59,702 nucleotides of DNA, taken from the IMG/VR virus record IMGVR_UViG_3300029309_000016, positions 1-59,702 of that record; one strand, 5' to 3'. This stretch comes from a virus. The notes beneath the pieces were generated by a model that did no database searches, was not told the DNA's origin, and saw only the letters and a program-made list of their open reading frames with translations. The position numbers and the translations under genes were made by a program. Shown here in pieces: positions 1 through 7,610 of the stretch (position 1 is the first letter of the stretch; every line of letters begins with the position of its first letter).

Positions 1-822
1 AGAGGAATGGTTTGGAACAACTCTAGATTCTTTATTAGACACACTGGTAAATATCATATTGCTAAGCTAGAGCAAAGAAACATAGGATCAAGAGACTTCG
101 AATATAAATCAGCAGAGCTTAGATTTAGACTACCGCTAGGTAGTAAAGCTTCTATTTCAGCTGGTGCAATCTACCGTACTCATCAACGTGGTTATGGATT
201 TAATCCAATAGAGCTTTGGTTAAACCAAATGGAAACAGATGAGTTTGGTAATCAATACCCTGCAAATCCTTGGTATAGTCTTGGATATCAATACGGATAC
301 GAAGACGTATACTACTCATCTACTGTCTATAATAATGATGGTACAGTTGAACAAATGGGAGACTGGTTATGGAGAGACGATCAGGGAAATATAGTTGCAT
401 ATACAGACTTACAGTTTAGAAATACTGTATTTAGAAAACTCATGAATAGGTATAATAGAGAGTTCTGGGAAACTGTAGAACCTTATCATGTTGTATCACC
501 TATTGTAGGTATGGATTTCTATCATTATAAGTCTAGTTTTTGGATACATGCATATGCTAGTGTACTGCTTCCTTATCATAAATATATATTTAATGATAGA
601 GAGTGGGATGAACTAAACTATGGATATAGAAATGGATGGAAGTACGATCCTGTAACAGGAGATGAAAACGAATTTGAACAATGGTTAGACTACCAAGGGG
701 GTCTAAACATGGGATGGAAAATTAGTAAAACGCTTGGAGTGTTTGTAGAGGGCGAATATACTAAGATGTGGGATACTGAATTTTTTAACTCAACCTTTGG
801 AATTAATTATACATTTAGATAA
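1..822 (+). CDS. Outer-membrane beta-barrel-like protein, 5' end cut by window
   Basis: The reading frame is open from the first base, so the first ATG at 7 is probably internal and the N-terminus, where a signal peptide would lie, is missing. The 271 visible residues are rich in aromatic residues and alternate polar and hydrophobic positions, as in amphipathic beta strands. The chain ends in FGINYTFR, close to the aromatic C-terminal signature of outer-membrane barrels. Strand-like stretches include FWIHAYASVLLPYHKYIF and TLGVFVEGEYTKMW. If it is a barrel, it would be made late and could alter the host surface, for example in superinfection exclusion. A tail component is the alternative. The barrel call is inference. 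Confidence 0.5.
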   Translation, partial: RGMVWNNSRFFIRHTGKYHIAKLEQRNIGSRDFEYKSAELRFRLPLGSKASISAGAIYRTHQRGYGFNPIELWLNQMETDEFGNQYPANPWYSLGYQYGYEDVYYSSTVYNNDGTVEQMGDWLWRDDQGNIVAYTDLQFRNTVFRKLMNRYNREFWETVEPYHVVSPIVGMDFYHYKSSFWIHAYASVLLPYHKYIFNDREWDELNYGYRNGWKYDPVTGDENEFEQWLDYQGGLNMGWKISKTLGVFVEGEYTKMWDTEFFNSTFGINYTFR

Positions 823-823
823 C

Positions 824-880
824 ATGAAAACAAATTTTATATGTCCGTTTTGCATAGGCTGTGGTTTATGTGGTGATTAA
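824..880 (+). CDS. Candidate 18-residue four-cysteine miniprotein
   Basis: An ATG one base after the preceding stop opens an 18-codon frame, MKTNFICPFCIGCGLCGD. It ends eleven bases before the ATG at 892. Four cysteines are spaced CxxCxxCxxC, which could bind zinc or an iron-sulfur cluster. It fills the gap between two genes almost exactly, as real phage microgenes do, but a frame this short can arise by chance. No homologue is recognised. Confidence 0.35.
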   Translation: MKTNFICPFCIGCGLCGD

Positions 881-891
881 ATGAGAAAGCT

Positions 892-1212
892 ATGGCACGA
901 CAATTAGACGAAAATACATCCATGGGTATAGATATAGATGGAGATGGTAAATCAGATTTCGCTATATCACTTAAAACAATAGGAGGATTAATAGCGGGTA
1001 TTGTAGCATTAGCTGGTATGTGGTTTACACTGCAGGCAGATATAGCTGAAGCTAAAGAGTTGCCCAAACCAGAAATATCTAGAACTGAGTATGATCTAAA
1101 AGACGAATTAATTAGATCTACAATACTAGATACACAAGATGATGTTGAAGATATAAAAGATAAACTAGATAAGATAGACGAAAGGCTATACGAAATACAG
1201 AAACAAAGATGA
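892..1212 (+). CDS. Single-TM coiled-coil membrane protein, spanin-like
   Basis: 106 residues. An N-terminal Asp-rich loop (GIDIDGDGKSDF, about 12-23) resembles a calcium-binding DxDGDG loop. One membrane helix follows (about 28-48, IGGLIAGIVALAGMWFTL). The rest is a charged, mostly helical coiled coil ending in ERLYEIQKQR. Similar small proteins with a GDGKSD loop, one helix and a coiled coil occur beside lysis genes in marine phages. The shape suits an inner-membrane spanin or a holin accessory. The stop overlaps the next start (ATGA), so translation is probably coupled. An alternative start is M11 (922). Function is inference. Confidence 0.65.
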   Translation: MARQLDENTSMGIDIDGDGKSDFAISLKTIGGLIAGIVALAGMWFTLQADIAEAKELPKPEISRTEYDLKDELIRSTILDTQDDVEDIKDKLDKIDERLYEIQKQR

Positions 1213-1619
1213 AACACATAATACTATTACTAATAAGCTTCTATACCTTTGCTCAAAGCGATGTACCAGAAGAGTATTGGATTGATGATAGCAACTTTGA
1301 AGAAACAATAAATCAAAGATCCGCATTTGGAGATGATAACCTACAACCTATAGTGGTAGAGTTCTGGGCAGAATTTAATAAAGAAAACTGCTTTGCAGAA
1401 TGGGATAAAGTAGAAAATGCTTTATACTATAGAATAGATATATCAAAAGCACCTAATGCGAAAAAGAAATACAAAGTGCGTATGGCACCCACCGTTATTA
1501 TATTTTATGACGGTATGAAAGAAACAGCTTTCAAGGCAGGTTTAGATCTACTGCTACCTGCAGATTTAGCTGATATACAAGAAGCAGTAGACCAAGCCGC
1601 ACAAGCGGGACAATTTTAA
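1209..1619 (+). CDS. Secreted thioredoxin-fold protein without CxxC
   Basis: 136 residues. MKHIILLLISFYTFAQS is a short signal peptide of Bacteroidetes type, with likely cleavage after the FAQ region. The mature part follows the thioredoxin pattern: a core strand IVVEFWAEFNKENC where WCGPC would be, a middle strand YYRIDISK, then the cis-proline loop and strand KVRMAPTVIIFYDG. Only one cysteine remains at the active-site helix (NKENC), so a dithiol redox reaction is unlikely. It may be a periplasmic binding or inhibitor module. It overlaps the upstream membrane protein by four bases, which suggests that the two proteins act together in the envelope. Confidence 0.7.
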   Translation: MKHIILLLISFYTFAQSDVPEEYWIDDSNFEETINQRSAFGDDNLQPIVVEFWAEFNKENCFAEWDKVENALYYRIDISKAPNAKKKYKVRMAPTVIIFYDGMKETAFKAGLDLLLPADLADIQEAVDQAAQAGQF

Positions 1620-1623
1620 AGAT

Positions 1624-1842
1624 ATGAATATATTAAAAAGATGGTGGACTAAGTTATGGAGTAAAACCACAGTTGACGAGAAAGCCATAGCAACAGTAAA
1701 AGAAGTTAAAAGACGTGCTAAAAATGTAGGTCAAGAACTATCTGATGTAGGTAGTGCTATGAAAGAAGTTGGTAATCAACTTGGTGATGTAGGAGCAGCA
1801 GTAAAAGGTAAAAAAAGAAAAGGAAGAAAAAGAAAAAAATAA
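1624..1842 (+). CDS. Small amphipathic helical protein with basic tail
   Basis: 72 residues. A Trp-rich N-terminus (MNILKRWWTKLW) precedes an apolipoprotein-like helical repeat, in which VGQELSDVGSAMKEV is followed by GNQLGDVGAAVK. The C-terminus is almost only Lys, Arg and Gly (GKKRKGRKRKK). The stop shares bases with the next ATG (TAATG). It starts the run of small basic genes. Membrane or nucleic-acid contact is plausible; no family is recognised. Confidence 0.6.
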   Translation: MNILKRWWTKLWSKTTVDEKAIATVKEVKRRAKNVGQELSDVGSAMKEVGNQLGDVGAAVKGKKRKGRKRKK

Positions 1843-2006
1843 TGAATTTATTTAGTTTAATTCATATTCGTCTTCTAGGAGACGGTGCTTTATTAGGATT
1901 TACTTATTTTAGTAAAGATGATAGAATACCTGAGTATGCAGACGAAGATTGGTATGAACTAAATATTTATTTTATTATAATTGCAATAACACTTAGATGG
2001 CATTAA
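1842..2006 (+). CDS. Small protein with C-terminal hydrophobic segment
   Basis: 54 residues from an ATG that overlaps the previous stop (TAATG). It starts MNLFSLIHIRLLGDGALLGF, has an acidic middle (PEYADEDWYEL), and ends in the hydrophobic run NIYFIIIAITLRWH, which may sit in the membrane. It is unlike its basic neighbours. The tight coupling on both sides supports a real gene. Function unknown. Confidence 0.5.
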   Translation: MNLFSLIHIRLLGDGALLGFTYFSKDDRIPEYADEDWYELNIYFIIIAITLRWH

Positions 2007-2007
2007 T

Positions 2008-2181
2008 ATGAAAGTAAAAGGCGTAAACGTAGATAGTCTAAATAAAAGACAACAGAATGCTCTTAAAAGGCATTCTAAACATCATACAGTAAAGCATATA
2101 AGAAGTATGGTTACTGCTATGAAAAAAGGCGCAACGTTCGGTAAATCGCATAAAATGGCGATGAAGAAAGTTGGTAAATAA
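2008..2181 (+). CDS. Small basic protein, marine-phage KRH/KMAMKKVG type
   Basis: 57 residues. The pattern LNKRQQNALKRHSKHHTVKH, then a Met/Lys-rich helix, then SHKMAMKKVGK matches a short protein found in many marine phages near structural and lysis genes. It is strongly basic and probably helical. It begins one base after the preceding stop. Its role is unknown; nucleic-acid binding or virion packaging is a guess from composition and position. Confidence 0.65.
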   Translation: MKVKGVNVDSLNKRQQNALKRHSKHHTVKHIRSMVTAMKKGATFGKSHKMAMKKVGK

Positions 2182-2207
2182 TTGTGTAACTATATAATAT
2201 TTTCAAA

Positions 2208-2351
2208 ATGGGAAATAAAAAAATGAAATATGGAGGCGGTGGTAAAACGAATAAACCAACTCCAGGCTATTATGCTATAGGTGGGATGTTAGATAAGAAG
2301 CTGGGTGGCGGAATGCTAGCTGCTATGAACATCAAAAAAAGAAAAGTATAA
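2208..2351 (+). CDS. Small Gly-rich basic protein
   Basis: 47 residues from ATG 2208. The Gly-Gly motifs KYGGGGKTNK, AIGGMLDKK and LGGGML resemble those that recur in the large cargo proteins downstream. The C-terminus is basic (NIKKRKV). It may be a free-standing version of the Gly-Gly linker found there, so it could be a packaged peptide. No family is recognised. Confidence 0.5.
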   Translation: MGNKKMKYGGGGKTNKPTPGYYAIGGMLDKKLGGGMLAAMNIKKRKV

Positions 2352-2353
2352 CC

Positions 2354-2479
2354 ATGGGATGTGGATGCATGAAAAAAGGTGGATCTACAAAACGTAAGAG
2401 AAAGAAAAAAACTTATTCTTACGCATATGGTGGTATATTAAGTTTAAAGAAATTCCGTAAGGACGGATGTAAAATGTAA
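2354..2479 (+). CDS. Small basic Gly-Gly protein with MGCGC start
   Basis: 41 residues, two bases after the previous stop. It begins MGCGCMKKGGSTKRKRKKK and continues YSYAYGGILSLKKF, so it carries two Gly-Gly motifs and three cysteines (residues 3, 5 and 39). No signal peptide precedes the cysteines, so lipidation is unlikely. It belongs with the neighbouring basic microgenes. Function unknown. Confidence 0.5.
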   Translation: MGCGCMKKGGSTKRKRKKKTYSYAYGGILSLKKFRKDGCKM

Positions 2480-2484
2480 TTATT

Positions 2485-2652
2485 ATGGCAAAAAAAAAGA
2501 AAAAAGGATTATACGCAAATATCCATGCTAAAAGAAGACGTATCAAAGCAGGCTCTGGTGAAAAAATGAGAAAGCCAGGATCTAAAGGAGCTCCTACAGC
2601 TGCAAACTTTAGGAGAGCTAAGAAGACTGCTAAGAAACGTAAAAAGAAATAA
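2485..2652 (+). CDS. Small basic protein, KKGLYANIHAKR type
   Basis: 55 residues. KKGLYANIHAKRRRI, then AGSGEKMRKPGSKGAPTA, then a Lys/Arg-rich tail is the pattern of a short conserved protein recognised from many marine phages. It has almost no hydrophobic core, so it is probably disordered or folds on a partner such as DNA or RNA. Its biochemical role is not known to me. Confidence 0.7.
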   Translation: MAKKKKKGLYANIHAKRRRIKAGSGEKMRKPGSKGAPTAANFRRAKKTAKKRKKK

Positions 2653-2654
2653 TT

Positions 2655-2939
2655 ATGGCAAAGGCGATTAGACGTACTACAGGCAAAGGCGGTAACTACC
2701 GTAAAACTAAGTCTGGAGCAGGCATGACTCGTAAAGGAGTTAAAGCTTACAGACGTGCTAACCCTGGATCTAAACTTAAGACAGCTGTTACCGGTAAAGT
2801 TAAAAAAGGTAGCAAAGCTGCTAAAAGACGAAAGTCATACTGTGCTAGAAGCTTAGGACAACTTAAGAGGTCTAGTGCAAAAACTAGAAATAATCCGAAC
2901 TCTAGAATAAGACAAGCTAGACGTAGGTGGAAATGTTAA
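2655..2939 (+). CDS. DUF6321-type small basic protein
   Basis: 94 residues. GKGGNYRKTKSGAGMTRKGV, YRRANPGSKLKTAV, GSKAAKRRKSYCARSLGQ and the C-terminal NPNSRIRQARRRWKC are hallmarks of the DUF6321 family found in marine phages. It is very basic, with two cysteines, one of them the last residue. It begins two bases after the previous stop, in the middle of the small-basic-gene run. Function is unknown; nucleic-acid binding is likely from charge. Confidence 0.85.
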   Translation: MAKAIRRTTGKGGNYRKTKSGAGMTRKGVKAYRRANPGSKLKTAVTGKVKKGSKAAKRRKSYCARSLGQLKRSSAKTRNNPNSRIRQARRRWKC

Positions 2940-2957
2940 ACACTTAAATAAATAATT

Positions 2958-3044
2958 ATGCCTAAAGGTAAAGGAACATACGGGTCTAAAATGGGAAGAC
3001 CTCCTAAAAAAAAGAAAAAAACCACTAAGAAAAAAAAGAAATAA
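2958..3044 (+). CDS. Very small Lys-rich protein, GKGTYGSKMGRPPKK type
   Basis: 28 residues, MPKGKGTYGSKMGRPPKK followed by a nearly pure Lys/Thr tail. The GKGTYGSK-GRPPKK core is a short conserved sequence that I recognise from several marine phages. It ends three bases before the holin start. GRPPK resembles an AT-hook (RGRP) minor-groove-binding core, which would suit packaging or condensing an AT-rich genome. That role is inference. Confidence 0.6.
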   Translation: MPKGKGTYGSKMGRPPKKKKKTTKKKKK

Positions 3045-3047
3045 ATT

Positions 3048-3479
3048 ATGGGAAAACCAAAAAAGAAGTTTTCTGAAACTAAGGTAGGAGCATTCTTATC
3101 TAAGGCTGCTCCTGGTATATTAGGTATAGCAGGAGATGTACTACCTGATGCAGGTGTATTAGGCTTAGTAAAAAATCTTATATCAAAAGATAAAACTATG
3201 CCTCCTGAAGATAAAGAAAAAGCAATGAAGTTGTTAGAAATTGACATGATAGAGATGCAAGAAGTGTCTAAAAGATGGACTGCTGATATGGCTAGTACAA
3301 GCTGGCTTAGCAAAAACGTGCGTCCTATAACTTTAATTTTCTTTTCAGTATCCTATATAGTAGGTTGGTATTTAGGTTATCAACTAGATAGTGTAGCAGG
3401 AGTTCTTTCATTAATTGTAGGAGCATACTTTGGTTCTAGAGGGATTGAAAAGGTAATGGGTAATAACAGACATAAGTAA
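3048..3479 (+). CDS. Holin, 3-TM type
   Basis: 143 residues resembling the 3-TM holin family of phages and gene transfer agents. It has an N-terminal Gly/Ala-rich helix (GILGIAGDVLPDAGVLGL), a charged central helix rich in Met and Glu, the marker stretch WTADMASTSWLSKNVRP, and two membrane helices (ITLIFFSVSYIVGWYLGY and SVAGVLSLIVGAYFGSRGIEK). It would permeabilise the cytoplasmic membrane at lysis. The last two bases of its stop TAATG overlap the next ATG, so it is coupled to the peptidase gene. Confidence 0.8.
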   Translation: MGKPKKKFSETKVGAFLSKAAPGILGIAGDVLPDAGVLGLVKNLISKDKTMPPEDKEKAMKLLEIDMIEMQEVSKRWTADMASTSWLSKNVRPITLIFFSVSYIVGWYLGYQLDSVAGVLSLIVGAYFGSRGIEKVMGNNRHK

Positions 3480-5983
3480 TGAAAATAAGAAAAGAATATA
3501 CATATAATCCGAAAAAGTATCAAAATGGGGCGCAGTTACCTGCTATGATGCCGGCTCCACCTACCCCTGCTACTATCTCACAAGCTCCTGGCTTTTTAGA
3601 TAACATGGTTAGTGATGTTCGTTCTATTGTTAAATATCCTTTTCAATCAGCAAGAACATTCTTACAGCAAGGTGAAATACCTTATAACTTAGATAAAGCC
3701 ATAGATGCAGATAATGTACCAACACAGCCTATGGACTTTGCTGCAAATATGGTTAATGTACCAGGGGCTGTATTAAAAGGTGCGGAGTCTCTTATGGACG
3801 GAGATCTAGGTAAATCAGCAATGAATTTTGCAAGTGTATTACCTTTTGTAAGACCATTAAAAGCAGTAGGAGTTAGTCCAACAACTGCGAAAGCGGTATC
3901 TAAAGGTGTTAATAAATCATTAAAAGCAAATACATCTTATCAAGGAGGAGGTCAAACACCAATATTTCAAGATAAAAAACTACAAAGACAGTTTGACATA
4001 CCTACTTATAATGAGTTTGCTGAAAAGTATAATATTAATCCTGCTGATACAACGTTTTTTGGTTTTGGTGATAATATGATGGGGATGGTAGCAGATAACT
4101 TAAGAAATGCTAGAATACAAAAAAGAATAGATGATGGAGAAACAAGTTTTACATTGCCTTATATAAATCAAAACTTTTCAACGGATAACTTTATAGAGCT
4201 TCCTTCTAAGAAAGAAGGTAAACCGCCTTTAAAAATATACTTTGAAAAGTATAATAAAAATGAATTACAAGGTGGAGGTATGCTTATGTCTAGAGAACAA
4301 ATAGCTGCAGAGATGGAAAGAATAAATGAAGCCAAGGCTGCAGAACAAGAAAGACTAGCACAATTTCAACAAAATATACAAGGTCAACTGCCTAACTATG
4401 CTACAGCAGAAGAAAGAGATGCAAATCCACGAAATCAAAAAAGTATAGACTCAACTGAAGTTATAGGTCCTACGTTTAATTATTTAAACTCTTTAGCAGA
4501 CCAAAATAAACCTTCTTATGGTTGTACAAGTTACGGTTGTGGAATGATGAGAGAAGCAGGAGCTACACTACAAGGAGATGTAAATATTGCAGGTAGAGAT
4601 TATTCATCTGGAGATAAACTACCTATTATGGCAGGTAATGCTATGATGAATTCTATGATAGAACAAGATCCTGCAGCTATGGGATTTGAAATTATTAATC
4701 CACAATCATATGATGATCTACAACCAGGAGACAGAATTGTAAGTGACTACAGTACTGGTGGACCTGAAGGAGGACAACACACACAAATATTCTCTGGACA
4801 AGTTGACGATCAAGGAAGACCTATAATAATGGAAAACATGGGAGGTAGCTTTAGAAAAGGAATATCTTCAAGAGCTGTAGATTATAATTTTGCTGATCCT
4901 AATAGTGGATATAGAGTAACTAGATATACGGGTAACATGCAAAACCTTAATAACGAACTAGCTAAATATCAAGAAATGTTAGACACAGGAAAAGTTAGAC
5001 CAACAGCTGTTAGTACATTAACAGGTGAAGGTATACAACCTGTACTTACTGGAAGTACAGAAATGCAAACAACACCTTTACGAGGACTAGGTATGGGTAA
5101 AGGAGGAAGTGTAAGTTGGATGTTTGGAGGTAAAAAATATAGTGGTACTCTTATACCAAGTATGGAAACAGATAAAGCTAGATTTGCAAGAACACACAAC
5201 GGTAAAATAAAAACACTACCTAAGAAAAAAATGGAAACTGGTGGAGGGACTGAAGGAACAGCAGACGAAGCAGAAAAAGGAATGGGCTTTATGGGTAAAA
5301 ACACTGGATTTGGTAAAGCTATGGGCAACATACCCTTTGCACAACTAGGATCTCTAGGAGCTGGTTTATATAATGCTAGTCTTGGCTCTGATCCTACAGA
5401 AATATCAGAAGGTGAAGCAGGAACAGCTGGAGCAATAGGTATGGCAGGACAAGGAGCATCTATGGGAATGGCACTAGGTCCTATAGGAGGAATAGTTGGA
5501 GGAGTGTTAGGAGCTATAGGTGGTGGGTTATTAGGAAAAAGCCAACATAAAAAACTATTAGCAAAACTAAAAAGACAAAAAGAAGAAGCATTAAACAATA
5601 GATTATCAGCAATGTCTGCACAAGATCAAGTTAATGCAGCTAGTGTCTTAAGTCAATATCCAACTGAGGGCGTAGATAATTATAGTTACTACGCAGAAGA
5701 TGGTGGAATGATGAAAGCACCTGACTATACTGTAGAAGGAGGAGAACTAATGATGGGACCTGCAAATAATCCTCCACAAACAGATGAAAACGGAGAAGTT
5801 CGTAAAATTGGACCAAATATGTTTAAATTTGTAGGAGATACTCATGATGCACCTTCGGGAGGTATAGGAGTAAAAGGAGGAAACACCGGGTTTGGTTCAC
5901 AAACTAATCAAGCATTGGATGCAGGATTTGTATTCTCTGATAGATTAAAAACTAATGTTGACGACTACTTAAAATATATATAA
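3479..5983 (+). CDS. Virion cargo protein with Cys/His peptidase domain
   Basis: 834 residues. A central domain (about 335-490) looks like an NlpC/P60- or amidase-like cysteine peptidase: SYGCTSYGCGMMREAG (C349, C354), then LQPGDRIV, then GGQHTQIFSG (H434). It would cut peptidoglycan or a cross-link during DNA entry or at lysis. Gly-Gly motifs recur (YQGGGQT, LQGGGML, MGKGGSV, MFGGKKYSG, AEDGGMM, VEGGELM). Around residues 655-690 a Gly/Ala-rich stretch may cross a membrane. The end, AGFVFSDRLKTN, is a short motif I recall from other Bacteroidetes phage virion proteins. It leads a row of four large genes ending in the RNA polymerase, so co-packaging is likely. Catalytic assignment is by eye. 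Confidence 0.65.
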   Translation: MKIRKEYTYNPKKYQNGAQLPAMMPAPPTPATISQAPGFLDNMVSDVRSIVKYPFQSARTFLQQGEIPYNLDKAIDADNVPTQPMDFAANMVNVPGAVLKGAESLMDGDLGKSAMNFASVLPFVRPLKAVGVSPTTAKAVSKGVNKSLKANTSYQGGGQTPIFQDKKLQRQFDIPTYNEFAEKYNINPADTTFFGFGDNMMGMVADNLRNARIQKRIDDGETSFTLPYINQNFSTDNFIELPSKKEGKPPLKIYFEKYNKNELQGGGMLMSREQIAAEMERINEAKAAEQERLAQFQQNIQGQLPNYATAEERDANPRNQKSIDSTEVIGPTFNYLNSLADQNKPSYGCTSYGCGMMREAGATLQGDVNIAGRDYSSGDKLPIMAGNAMMNSMIEQDPAAMGFEIINPQSYDDLQPGDRIVSDYSTGGPEGGQHTQIFSGQVDDQGRPIIMENMGGSFRKGISSRAVDYNFADPNSGYRVTRYTGNMQNLNNELAKYQEMLDTGKVRPTAVSTLTGEGIQPVLTGSTEMQTTPLRGLGMGKGGSVSWMFGGKKYSGTLIPSMETDKARFARTHNGKIKTLPKKKMETGGGTEGTADEAEKGMGFMGKNTGFGKAMGNIPFAQLGSLGAGLYNASLGSDPTEISEGEAGTAGAIGMAGQGASMGMALGPIGGIVGGVLGAIGGGLLGKSQHKKLLAKLKRQKEEALNNRLSAMSAQDQVNAASVLSQYPTEGVDNYSYYAEDGGMMKAPDYTVEGGELMMGPANNPPQTDENGEVRKIGPNMFKFVGDTHDAPSGGIGVKGGNTGFGSQTNQALDAGFVFSDRLKTNVDDYLKYI

Positions 5984-5984
5984 C

Positions 5985-7601
5985 ATGGCAAAAAAAATGA
6001 CATACGCAGATATAGCAGAGAAGTTATCTAACGCATATAATAAATATGATAGTGCATTACAAACTGCCACAAATGATGCAGAAAAAAATGCAGCTACACT
6101 CATGTTAAAACGTGTGTCAGATAGACTCAATAATTTAATGCTTGATAATCAAGCACAGGCAAATGAATCAGATCAAAAAGAAACGGCTCCTGATTCACCA
6201 GACCAAAGCATTGCTCAAAGAGAAATGCGAATGATGGGTAAAGGAGGTAAACTTAAACCTGTACCAAAAGGTAAAAAAGGCAAAGGGTTATCTAAATTAC
6301 CTAAATCAGTGAGAAACAAAATGGGATTCATGGAAGATGGAGGCAACCTCAAACCTATACCGCCAGGCAACAAAGGATTACCTAAGTTACCTGAAGCAGT
6401 TAGAAATAACATGGGGTATATGAAAAAAGGAGGTTCAACGTTTCCAGATCTTACAGGAGATGGTAAAGTAACGTTTGCGGATATATTGAAAGGTAGGGGA
6501 GTTTTTCAATCCGGAGGACAGTTATATGATAATGTAACAGATGACTTACTAACAAAAGAATTGTTAGAAGAAGCTGGAATATTATCAGGACTAGGTGGTG
6601 AGTTTAATCCTAGAAATCCTGAACATGTAAAAAAACTACAAGAAGGATTACTAGGAGCTTACACAGGACCTGGAGCTGATACAATGTTATCAGGAACAGA
6701 GTTAGAGTTTATAGGACCTGATGGTCCACAATCTGTTAATCAAGCAGGAGTAGATGGTAAGTTTGGTATTGATACATTTACTGCTTTACAGCAATTTACA
6801 AAAAGAAAAGATAATCCATTTGCTAATTTAAAACCATTAGAGGTAGAACCACTAAAGGTAGCACCAGTTGAAGATGTTATACCTCAATTAATGAAACAAA
6901 CAACAGCAACTCCTTCAGAAACTGAAACTACAGGAGGTGATGAGTCTAGTAAAGAAACTACAGGATCTGGAAAAGCTGTAAATACTATAGTTGATAATCT
7001 ATTAGGTCCAGGAACAAAAGCATTAGAATACTTTGATAAACTTAACTTAATTAGAGGAATGAGACCTCCTGAAGATATGTTACTACAAAGTCCAGTGTTT
7101 TTAAATACTAACACTAGTATAGATCCACAGCTGTCAGATTTAAATGATCAAAGAATAATGAGAGAAAGAGCTCTAAAACAAAGCAGAACAAAAAGACAAA
7201 ACGTTGATGCTAACCTAGCTGCTTCTGAAGCACAAGCTAATAGAGCAAGAGCTAAATTATTCCAGCAAAAAAATCTAACGGATCAAAAAAATAGAAATAT
7301 GCAAACTATGTTAAACTCTAACATAGAAAAGTTAAATAACCAAACTTCGTTTGATAATGCTTTTGCTCAAACAGACTTCTTAAATAACAGAGACAGAGCA
7401 AGATCAAGATTATTTTCTGGTATAGTACAAGACGCACAAGATTTATTAACACAAAGAACCGGTAGAAGATCACAAGAGGCACAACTAGAAGCACTTACTC
7501 CTTACTTAAATATGTACGGAGTTATGGATAGAAATGCTCCTCAGTTTAGTGATGCACAACTAGCTAATTTAATGAGAAGGCTATTAGGACAAACCACATA
7601 A
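5985..7601 (+). CDS. Virion cargo protein with peptidoglycan-binding motif
   Basis: 538 residues. The N-terminus is helical. Between about 80 and 185 come four Gly-Gly modules, MGKGGKLKPVPKGKK, EDGGNLKPIPPG, MKKGGSTF and FQSGGQLYDN, and between the last two lies a calcium-type loop DLTGDGKVTFADILKGRG. Residues about 210-270 (VKKLQEGLLGAYTG, then GVDGKFGIDTFTALQQF) fit the PG_binding_1 pattern of peptidoglycan-binding domains. A long charged coiled coil rich in Gln, Asn and Arg follows (about 380-510). Its place between the peptidase and the RNA polymerase suggests an ejected internal protein that contacts the cell wall. The two GGxLKP modules look like an internal duplication. Confidence 0.6.
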   Translation: MAKKMTYADIAEKLSNAYNKYDSALQTATNDAEKNAATLMLKRVSDRLNNLMLDNQAQANESDQKETAPDSPDQSIAQREMRMMGKGGKLKPVPKGKKGKGLSKLPKSVRNKMGFMEDGGNLKPIPPGNKGLPKLPEAVRNNMGYMKKGGSTFPDLTGDGKVTFADILKGRGVFQSGGQLYDNVTDDLLTKELLEEAGILSGLGGEFNPRNPEHVKKLQEGLLGAYTGPGADTMLSGTELEFIGPDGPQSVNQAGVDGKFGIDTFTALQQFTKRKDNPFANLKPLEVEPLKVAPVEDVIPQLMKQTTATPSETETTGGDESSKETTGSGKAVNTIVDNLLGPGTKALEYFDKLNLIRGMRPPEDMLLQSPVFLNTNTSIDPQLSDLNDQRIMRERALKQSRTKRQNVDANLAASEAQANRARAKLFQQKNLTDQKNRNMQTMLNSNIEKLNNQTSFDNAFAQTDFLNNRDRARSRLFSGIVQDAQDLLTQRTGRRSQEAQLEALTPYLNMYGVMDRNAPQFSDAQLANLMRRLLGQTT

Positions 7602-7610
7602 AAATATAAT

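Noticed and set aside
837-1217. 126-residue minus-strand frame
   Set aside because: It is Ser-rich and antisense to the better supported membrane coiled-coil gene at 892-1212.
4969-5598. 209-residue minus-strand frame
   Set aside because: It is antisense to the peptidase cargo gene, with a Pro/Ser-rich low-quality sequence; a shadow of Gly/Ala-rich coding on the plus strand.
5930-5983. Peptidase S74 (intramolecular chaperone) signature in FVFSDRLKTN
   Set aside because: Only the SDRLK resemblance is present; the domain needs over 100 residues and the gene ends 15 residues later.
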